This document shows positions 58,801 to 64,000 of a DNA stretch of 64,000 bases, in pieces (position 1 is the first letter of the stretch; each line of letters starts with the position of its first letter). The DNA is taken from assembly GCF_902833905.1 (NCBI RefSeq), contig NZ_CADFGP010000024.1:1-64000 (forward strand). Direction: 5' to 3'. Both the position numbers and the translations under genes were made by a program. The notes beneath the pieces were generated by a model, which did not search any database, was not told the DNA's origin, and saw nothing but the letters and a program-made list of their open reading frames with translations. Source of the DNA: Paraburkholderia tuberum STM678. Its GTDB lineage: Bacteria > Pseudomonadota > Gammaproteobacteria > Burkholderiales > Burkholderiaceae.

Positions 58801-60512
58801 CGCAGCAGCAAGCGTATCCGCAGCCACAGCCTTACCCGCAGCAGCAAGCGTATCCGCAGCAACCGGCATACGGGCAACCGGCGTACGGGCAGCAGCCCTA
58901 CGGCGCGCAGGACGGCTATGCGGCCACACCGTGGCCTATGTCGCCGGCCGCGCGCCAAGCGCAGGCCAACGCCGCGTCGACGACGGCGCTGCCGTACGGA
59001 TCGACACGCACGAGCACGCAGAAGAGCGCCAAGAAGAGCACGGCGAAAACGAGCCAACCCGCGCCGGTCTACGCGCAGCCGCCGCCGCCGTATCCGCAGC
59101 AGCAGGGCTACGCGCAGCCGTATCAGCCGTACCCGCCGCAACAGCCCTATCAACAGCAGCCTTACCCGAACCAGGGCTACTACGCGCAGCAGCCGTACAT
59201 TCCGCAACCGCCGCCCGGCTACGCGCAGCCGTACTACCCGCCCGGCAGCAACGCGCAGAACAACCCGCAGTCGAACGTCGCGAACGCGCAGACGCTCGGC
59301 GTCGCCGAGGAGCTTGCGCAGGTCAATCGCGAGCAGTCGAGCACCGTCTCGGGCGGCCTGATCTTCCGCAATCGCGTCGGCGAGGACGGACTGTCGTCGC
59401 TCACCGACATCGAGGCGCCGATTCAGGGGCGTATCAAGGCGGGCAACGGTCACGTGGTCGTGACCGCGACCCCGGTCACGCTCGACGCAGGCACCGCGTC
59501 GAACAGCACGTCGACGCTCGCGCGCTTCGGCGCGGGGCTTTCGACCGCGTCGTCGAAATCGGCGGCGCAGAACGGCACCAACAACTACGGCAGCCAGACC
59601 GCGAGCGGTGTGGGCCTGTCTGTCGGCTATGACAGTCGCAGCATCAGCGGCGATATCGGCGTGACGCCAATCGGCTTGCGCGAGACCAACATCGTCGGTG
59701 GCGCGCAATACAACGGCGGCATCACCGACAAGGTCTCGTACTCGATCGCGGTCGCGCGGCGCGCGGTGACGGACAGCCTGCTGTCGTACGCGGGCGCGCG
59801 CGATGCGGCCGCCGGCCTCGAATGGGGCGGCGTCACGTCGAACGGCGCGCTTGCCAGCCTCAGCTGGGACGACGGCACGAGCGGCCTGTACGTGAACGCG
59901 TCGTATCAGCACTACATGGGCACCAACGTGCCGAGCAACAACGCGATCAAGGGCGGCGGCGGCGTCTACACGCGTCTGCTGAAAGACGCCGACCAGACGC
60001 TGACGGTCGGCGTGAACACGACGATCATGGGCTACAACCGCAATCTGTCGTACTTCACTTACGGCCAGGGCGGCTACTTCAGTCCGCAGCAGTACGTGAT
60101 CCTGAATCTGCCGGTCGAATGGTCGGGCCGCGCGGGCCTGTTTACATATGACGTGAAGGGGTCGATCGGCGTGCAGCATTATCGCGAGGATGCGTCGAAC
60201 TATTTCCCGCTGAACGACGGCTCGTCGCGGCAGGGCGACGCGGCCGCCGCCGCGCAATCCCTCGGCAACGGTCTGACCGCCGTCTACCCGGGTCAGAGCA
60301 AGACCGGCGTGTCGTATTCGATCAGCGGCGTCGGTGAATATCAGCTCGCGCCGCAGCTCGCGGTCGGGGCGACCGCGTCGCTCGGCAATGCCTATGAATA
60401 TCGCGAGTGGCTCGCGGCCGTGTACGTGCGCTACAGCTTCAACAAGCAGACCGGCTTGCAGCCGTTCCCGCCGGTGCCGTTGACGTCGCAGTATCTGTCG
60501 CTGTCCAACTGA
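55797..60512 (+). CDS. bcsC: BcsC, outer-membrane cellulose secretion protein with enlarged linker
   Basis: A 1571-residue protein, far longer than the 1157 residues of E. coli BcsC. A signal peptide (about 1-33) is followed by a TPR superhelix to about residue 840. A low-complexity linker (about 870-1160) is rich in Pro, Gln, Tyr and Ala, with many QQPY, AYPQ and AYGQPAYGQ units, and a Ser/Thr/Lys patch sits in its middle. The C-terminal porin domain begins at VAEELAQVNREQSSTVSGGL (about 1165). It exports glucan through the outer membrane. GGAGG four bases before the ATG supports the start. Last gene of the operon. Confidence 0.95.
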   Translation: MRLNALAGSLHIALSVGALLCAAAVAPDALAQASKDPLTVLIDQGKYWQSHQRGDLAEQAWQKVLSIDPKQPDALFGMGMVLADRKDGAGAQQYLARLKAAAPNYPNLDELGRRLGETSPRDQTISEARRLAQAGQSASAAQEYQRALAGKPATPQLQLEYYQALSATPQGWDEARRGLEQLAHDNPNDPRFALAYAQHLTYRDVTRRDGIARLQKLAGDTSVGAAAKKSWRQALLWLDARPSDAALYESYFQTAGEDAAVKARFESMVQQDSAARARAQENAAADARGRVIADGFAALDRDDIVSARARFSSVLANSPNDTDALGGMGIAALKQERFAEARNYLERASRGPNPARWKTALDSATYWTYTSEAIGARSNGEFAKAKALFERAIALNPSDVTAQVQLGEMLLTTGDPAGAEQAYRMALRRQADNPDAIRGLVGALAAQGRADEALQFANQLNAQQQAKVGGIDRLRGDAQAAQARAAEARGDLGSARSLFEDALLNKPDDPWLRLDLARIYVRQGAVANARSMMDGLLATHPDMTDALYASALLSAETQDWSTGLAQLDRIAPAQRTDAMTTLQHRLWVHRQADLATRMANNGQTQQAIATLRAAEPVAGNNPELIGVIAGAYQQAGDPTRALALVRGAMSAAPGNTDLLLQYASILSAANQQAELGAVMRQLQGMQLTPQQRTDFNNLNLGIVIRQADAVRLRGDLASAYEVIAPWLAAMPDNPDLQAALGRMYASAGDDRNALTSFRVALQRRPDDLNLLQAAISAAAGAKQFSYAETLANQALALAPNDPGVLATVGRMYRAQGKLSLASTYLQRSLVAANTPLAANAPRNAGTNVPRGWEAAMGQIGATPLPGTNPFEGKTAIVPSGDADNAARPTLPFLNTQPSSPTQTVPNYPPPLQPAPYVAPYVAPYTAPAATPYNAPAAQPAPVAAPYGAPRSAAEVGGYGQESNGSSQSGAPLQPYPGQGQAPGQPMPRQQYDAGYAQQQPYAQQQAYPQPQPYPQQQAYPQQPAYGQPAYGQQPYGAQDGYAATPWPMSPAARQAQANAASTTALPYGSTRTSTQKSAKKSTAKTSQPAPVYAQPPPPYPQQQGYAQPYQPYPPQQPYQQQPYPNQGYYAQQPYIPQPPPGYAQPYYPPGSNAQNNPQSNVANAQTLGVAEELAQVNREQSSTVSGGLIFRNRVGEDGLSSLTDIEAPIQGRIKAGNGHVVVTATPVTLDAGTASNSTSTLARFGAGLSTASSKSAAQNGTNNYGSQTASGVGLSVGYDSRSISGDIGVTPIGLRETNIVGGAQYNGGITDKVSYSIAVARRAVTDSLLSYAGARDAAAGLEWGGVTSNGALASLSWDDGTSGLYVNASYQHYMGTNVPSNNAIKGGGGVYTRLLKDADQTLTVGVNTTIMGYNRNLSYFTYGQGGYFSPQQYVILNLPVEWSGRAGLFTYDVKGSIGVQHYREDASNYFPLNDGSSRQGDAAAAAQSLGNGLTAVYPGQSKTGVSYSISGVGEYQLAPQLAVGATASLGNAYEYREWLAAVYVRYSFNKQTGLQPFPPVPLTSQYLSLSN

Positions 60513-60538
60513 CGGACGCACTCGTTGGGTGAGGTCGC

Positions 60539-60564
60539 GGCTTGCATTCGATGAATCGCAAGCC
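60539..60564 (+). terminator. Hairpin after bcsC, probable terminator
   Basis: GGCTTGC (60539-60545) pairs with GCAAGCC (60558-60564), and ATTC with GAAT inside it, giving eleven pairs with one bulge and a 3-base loop, 27 bases beyond the bcsC stop. No T-run follows. Confidence 0.45.
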
Positions 60565-60995
60565 TCGTCGCCCCCGCCCTCACTTTCGTTCGCACTCCAT
60601 CGCATAGCGCCGGCCATGCTCGAGATAGCCGGCCTCGTGGCTGCTCACGAGCTCGACGGCGGGTTTGGGGAGTGGATATCGTGTGATGTTTTCCTTCGCC
60701 ATCGTACGGTGCGTTCCATTGAAGTTCGAAGCTCGCAGGAATCGGGGACGACAGCACGATTCGCACCTGACAGCGGGCACGACCACGCCCTACGCGAAGG
60801 TATCGAGCCACGCCGGAAATGCGGGCGCTTCTTCCGCTTTCGCCGCGCAGCAAACGCGCCTCGCGGTAAATGTCGCCCGCGCATCGAACGAGGTGCCAAA
60901 TTGGTACGGTTTCGGACACGGGTGCTTACCCGGCAAAACCCCGAATAGCGTCTGCGATGCATCACCGATAAGGCGTTGTGCCCTACAATATTTGG

Positions 60996-61030
60996 GGTTC
61001 GCGAGGGTGCGCAACGCGCGCGAACCCTCG
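60996..61030 (+). promoter_or_regulatory. Two mutually exclusive stems in leader of hybrid kinase
   Basis: GGTTCGCG (60996-61003) can pair with CGCGAACC (61019-61026), while CGAGGGT (61002-61008) can pair with ACCCTCG (61024-61030). The two stems share bases and cannot form together. They lie 54-88 bases before the kinase start. Whether this is regulatory or a coincidence of GC-rich DNA is open. Confidence 0.3.
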
Positions 61031-61083
61031 AAGCTTCGGTCAAGAGCCAATCATTTTCGACGTGATTTCACGTGGAGCGCTGC

Positions 61084-63744
61084 ATGCCTTTTCCGGCACA
61101 AGACTGCGGCTGCGCTGGCTGGCGCGGCGAGATGGCGCGACGCATCAGCGAATTCGACTGGCGCGCCACCACCCTCGGCGCGATCGAAAACTGGCAGCGC
61201 AGTCTGACCTCGACGGTCCAGATGATGCTCGCCTCGCCGATGCCGCTCGTGCTGTTGTGGGGCGAGCCCGGCTACATGATCTACAACGACGCCTATGCGG
61301 TCTTCGCGGGCGGGCGGCATCCGTATCTGCTCGGCCGTCCGGTCGAAGACGGCTGGCCCGAAGTCGCCGATTTCAACCATCACGTGATGGTCACCTGCCT
61401 CGCGGGCGGCACGCTGTCGTATCGCGACAAGGCGCTCATGCTGCTGCGCGACGGCAAGCCGGAAGACGTGTGGATGGATCTGTACTACAGCCCGGTCGCG
61501 GGCGACAGCGGCGCGCCGGCCGGCGTGCTCGCGATGGTCGTCGAGACCACCGGGCGCGTGCTGACCGAGCGGATGCGCCAGCAAGCCGAAACCGAATTGC
61601 ACGAGACCAACGAACGCCTGCAGCTCGCTCTGAATACCGGCGCGGTGCTCGGCACCTGGGTGCTCGATGTGCGCACCGGCGAGGTCACGGGCGACGAACG
61701 CTTCGCGCGGACCTTCCTGTTTGCGCGCGATAAAGCGTCGAAGGGCGTCGCGCGCGATGCCGTGACGCAGATGATCCACCCCGACGACCAGGCGCACAAC
61801 GACCGCCTGACCGCCGAAGCGATCCGCAGCGGCGAGCCGTTTCGCGCCGAGTACCGAATCCGGCGGCCTGACGGCGGCTATATGTGGGTACAGGCGAACG
61901 GCCGCTGCCAGTTCGATGAACACGGCGAACCGACGCGCTTTCCGGGCGTGCTGATCGACATTCACGATCGCAAGATCGCCGAACAGCAGCTTCTTCAGTT
62001 GACCGAAACGCTCGAGCAGCGCGTCGCCGATTCGATCGCGGCGCGCACGCTCGCCGAGGAACAACTGCGCCAGGCGCAGAAGATGGAAGCGATCGGCAGC
62101 CTGACGGGCGGCGTCGCGCACGACTTCAACAACGTACTGCAGGTGATCAACGGCAATCTGCAGATGCTCGCCGCCGACGCCAACGACGACCCGGTCGCGC
62201 AGCGGCGTCTATCCGCCGCGACCGATGCCGTCAAACGCGGCGCGAAGCTCGCCGCACATCTGCTCGCGTTCGCGCGGCGTCAGCCGCTGTCGCCGACCGT
62301 GCTGAATCCGCGCCGCCTGCTGACCGGCATGAGCGAGATGCTGCATCGCGCGCTCGGCGAAACGGTGCGGATCGACACGGTGCTCTGCGACGATCTGTGG
62401 AACGTGCAGGTCGACCGCAACCAGCTCGAAAACGCGCTGCTCAATCTCGCGATCAATGCGCGCGACGCGATGCGCGCCGACGGCGTGCTGACCGTGCGCG
62501 CGACCAACCGCACGCTCGACGCCGCGTTCTGCCGCGGCAAGCCGGAGTTGTCGCCCGGCGAATACGTGGAGTTCTCGGTTGCCGACACCGGCTCGGGCAT
62601 GCCGCCCGAAGTGCTGCAACGCGTGTTCGAGCCGTTCTTCACGACCAAACCCGACGGCCACGGCACCGGCCTTGGCCTGTCCATGGTGTTCGGCTTCGCG
62701 CGGCAAAGCGGCGGGCATGTGTCGATAGAAAGCGAAGTGGGACACGGCACCACGGTGTCGCTGTTCTTTCCGCGCTGCTGCGAGGCGGAGACGCCGGAGA
62801 CCGTCGATGGCACCGCGGCACCGGTCGGCGGCGGCGAAACGATACTCGTCGTCGAGGACGATGCCGACGTGCGGCTGACCGCGGTCGAAATGCTCGCGCA
62901 GCTCGGCTACAAGGTGCTGACCGCGTCGAACGGCGACGCGGCGCTCGAATTCATCGACAGCGACATGCCGATCGATCTGCTGTTCACCGACGTCGTGATG
63001 CCCGGCAAGCTGAAGAGCGTCGAGCTCGCGCAACGCGCGGCCGCGCGCACGCCACCGCTGCCTACGCTGTTCACGTCGGGCTATACGCGCGACGAAATCG
63101 TCCACCACGGCAAGCTCGACGCCGGTATCACGCTGCTGTCGAAGCCGTACCGGCGCGACGATCTTGCCCGTCTGGTGCGTAACGTTCTACGCGCGGGCGC
63201 CGCGCGCGTGGACCACGCGGCCGGGATGCGCGAAGCGCGTATCGCCGCATGCGTGCCGCCCGCCGCGTACGAAGGCGCCAACACGTGCGCTACTGCGAAG
63301 GGCCCGCGGAAAGCGTCGAACAAAGAGCCGAAGAAAAAGCCGCACAAGCCGATCCAGCCGCGTGCGGCCCACGAAGCCGCGCGCGTGCTGTTCGTCGAGG
63401 ACGACACCGAATCGCGCGAGGCGCTCGGCGAACTGCTCGGCGCGTTAGGCCTCGCTTGCACCGCGGTCGCGAGCGCGGAAGCAGCGTTGCCGCTCGCGAA
63501 CACGCAACGCTACGACGTACTGTTGACCGACCTCACGCTGCCCGGCATGTCCGGCCACGAACTCGCGCGCGCGGTGCGGCGCGTGCAGCCGGAGATACGC
63601 GTGCTGCTGGTGTCGGGCTACGGTCGCAGCGCGGAGATCGGGGCGGCGATTCCGGGTGCACGGCTACTCGGCAAGCCGCTCGATATCGCGCAGTTGCGAC
63701 ACGAGTTCGCGCAATGGCTCGACCACACCGAAGCGGCGTCCTAG
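61084..63744 (+). CDS. Hybrid sensor histidine kinase with two receiver domains
   Basis: An 886-residue soluble kinase (no membrane segment). Two PAS-like regions (about 30-150 and 179-295, the latter ending in GVLIDIHDRKIAEQ) precede the HisKA site GGVAHDFNNVLQVI (His346) and the HATPase (NALLNLAINARDAMR, FSVADTGSGMP, GTGLGLSMVFGF). Receiver 1 starts at ILVVEDDADVR (about 586, phospho-Asp in LLFTDVVMPG). Receiver 2 starts at VLFVEDDTESRE (about 768, LLTDLTLPGMSG). GGAG six bases before the ATG at 61084 favours it over a GTG four codons earlier. Input signal and output partner are not in the window. Confidence 0.93.
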   Translation: MPFPAQDCGCAGWRGEMARRISEFDWRATTLGAIENWQRSLTSTVQMMLASPMPLVLLWGEPGYMIYNDAYAVFAGGRHPYLLGRPVEDGWPEVADFNHHVMVTCLAGGTLSYRDKALMLLRDGKPEDVWMDLYYSPVAGDSGAPAGVLAMVVETTGRVLTERMRQQAETELHETNERLQLALNTGAVLGTWVLDVRTGEVTGDERFARTFLFARDKASKGVARDAVTQMIHPDDQAHNDRLTAEAIRSGEPFRAEYRIRRPDGGYMWVQANGRCQFDEHGEPTRFPGVLIDIHDRKIAEQQLLQLTETLEQRVADSIAARTLAEEQLRQAQKMEAIGSLTGGVAHDFNNVLQVINGNLQMLAADANDDPVAQRRLSAATDAVKRGAKLAAHLLAFARRQPLSPTVLNPRRLLTGMSEMLHRALGETVRIDTVLCDDLWNVQVDRNQLENALLNLAINARDAMRADGVLTVRATNRTLDAAFCRGKPELSPGEYVEFSVADTGSGMPPEVLQRVFEPFFTTKPDGHGTGLGLSMVFGFARQSGGHVSIESEVGHGTTVSLFFPRCCEAETPETVDGTAAPVGGGETILVVEDDADVRLTAVEMLAQLGYKVLTASNGDAALEFIDSDMPIDLLFTDVVMPGKLKSVELAQRAAARTPPLPTLFTSGYTRDEIVHHGKLDAGITLLSKPYRRDDLARLVRNVLRAGAARVDHAAGMREARIAACVPPAAYEGANTCATAKGPRKASNKEPKKKPHKPIQPRAAHEAARVLFVEDDTESREALGELLGALGLACTAVASAEAALPLANTQRYDVLLTDLTLPGMSGHELARAVRRVQPEIRVLLVSGYGRSAEIGAAIPGARLLGKPLDIAQLRHEFAQWLDHTEAAS

Positions 63745-63953
63745 ATGCTATGAGGGAGAGCAGCGTCAGCTCCTTCAACGTGGTCGCGGTAATCCCCGGC
63801 GCGTCGCTGATGAAGGTTTGAAAAGCAACGCTAGCATCATCGGCCGCGAAGCAATCCGCGGTTCAGCGGACCAAACCCCGTGTAAATCCGGAATTAGAAG
63901 GAGCCGCCCAAACCGTAAGATCGACATAAACCGGTCAGTCAGGTGTTTGCGGC

Positions 63954-64000
63954 ATGCTAGATCTTCCTCTTTCCGATGACGCCTGGGCGCGCATCAGTCA
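63954..64000 (+). CDS. Start of a gene cut by the window end (possible IS5-type transposase)
   Basis: From the ATG at 63954 an open frame runs to the end and begins LDLPLSDDAWARIS. This resembles the first residues of IS5-family transposases common in Burkholderia, but 15 codons are too few for a firm call. No clear ribosome site is seen. Confidence 0.3.
   Translation, partial: MLDLPLSDDAWARIS

Larger units (their letters stand above)
60513..61083. other. Intergenic region between bcsC and hybrid kinase
   Basis: About 570 bases with no convincing gene on either strand; short open frames here have erratic composition and no ribosome sites. It holds the hairpin after bcsC and a pair of competing stems just before the kinase gene. 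Confidence 0.5.

Noticed and set aside
58540..59240. Short repeats suggestive of a CRISPR array or tandem DNA repeat
   Set aside because: The repeats are irregular, lack unique spacers of constant length, and encode in-frame Pro/Gln/Tyr units of BcsC.
55749..60617. 1622-codon open frame on the minus strand opposite bcsC
   Set aside because: Composition is extremely Arg/Val/Leu-rich without domains, and it mirrors the codon structure of the well-supported bcsC on the other strand. This is a known artefact of high-GC DNA.
60529..60948. 139-codon frame downstream of bcsC
   Set aside because: Erratic composition, no ribosome site, no domain, and competing frames of equal length on the same stretch.

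Overview
The window looks like a chromosomal or chromid segment of a Burkholderiaceae member (Burkholderia, Paraburkholderia or a close relative). The reasons are the high-GC coding style of most of the window, the betaproteobacterial cellulose operon order bcsD-P-Q-A-B-Z-C, a complete lower homoprotocatechuate (hpa) operon, and several LysR, MarR and GlxA-type regulators. No rRNA, tRNA or CRISPR array was seen.

Region 1 (about 0.2-26.1 kb) is an exopolysaccharide or surface-glycan island of visibly lower GC (high 50s percent by eye, against mid 60s further right). It holds GDP-sugar genes (Gmd, GDP-fucose synthase, a perosamine-synthase-like aminotransferase), a TylM1/DesVI-like N-methyltransferase, a cupin, four glycosyltransferases, a WcaF-like acetyltransferase, Wzx, a Wzy-like polymerase, a Wzc-type tyrosine kinase, a beta-helix lyase-like protein, and an unusual GMC oxidoreductase plus aldo-keto reductase pair. 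Two paralogous GlxA/AraC-type regulators sit at its two edges and point outward. An IS630 element has landed in the stop codon of one glycosyltransferase. A DUF6429 remnant and an IS110 remnant (26.1-26.35 kb) add to the mobile-DNA signature.

Region 2 (26.4-38.25 kb) is a mosaic of small core-like units: ArsR regulator plus Old Yellow Enzyme; GNAT; DedA; a MarR-isochorismatase-MFS operon; an MHS transporter flanked by decayed LysR and oxidoreductase genes; a sulfotransferase-like gene; LysR; HAD hydrolase; and a DSD1-type PLP enzyme.

Region 3 (38.25-44.87 kb) is HpaR divergent from hpaG1-G2-E-D-F-H-I, which carries 3,4-dihydroxyphenylacetate to pyruvate and succinate semialdehyde.

Region 4 (44.9-60.5 kb) pairs a membrane GGDEF-EAL protein with the divergent bacterial cellulose operon. 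BcsC has a greatly enlarged Pro/Gln/Tyr-rich linker. Downstream is a hybrid histidine kinase with two receiver domains (61.1-63.7 kb). The window ends in the first codons of another gene, possibly a transposase.

The most interesting material is the sugar chemistry predicted for region 1 (an N-methylated amino-deoxy sugar from the Gmd branch point, plus a redox pair of unknown role), its twin outward regulators with candidate operator arrays, and the IS630 junction where target-site TA bases act as stop codons.
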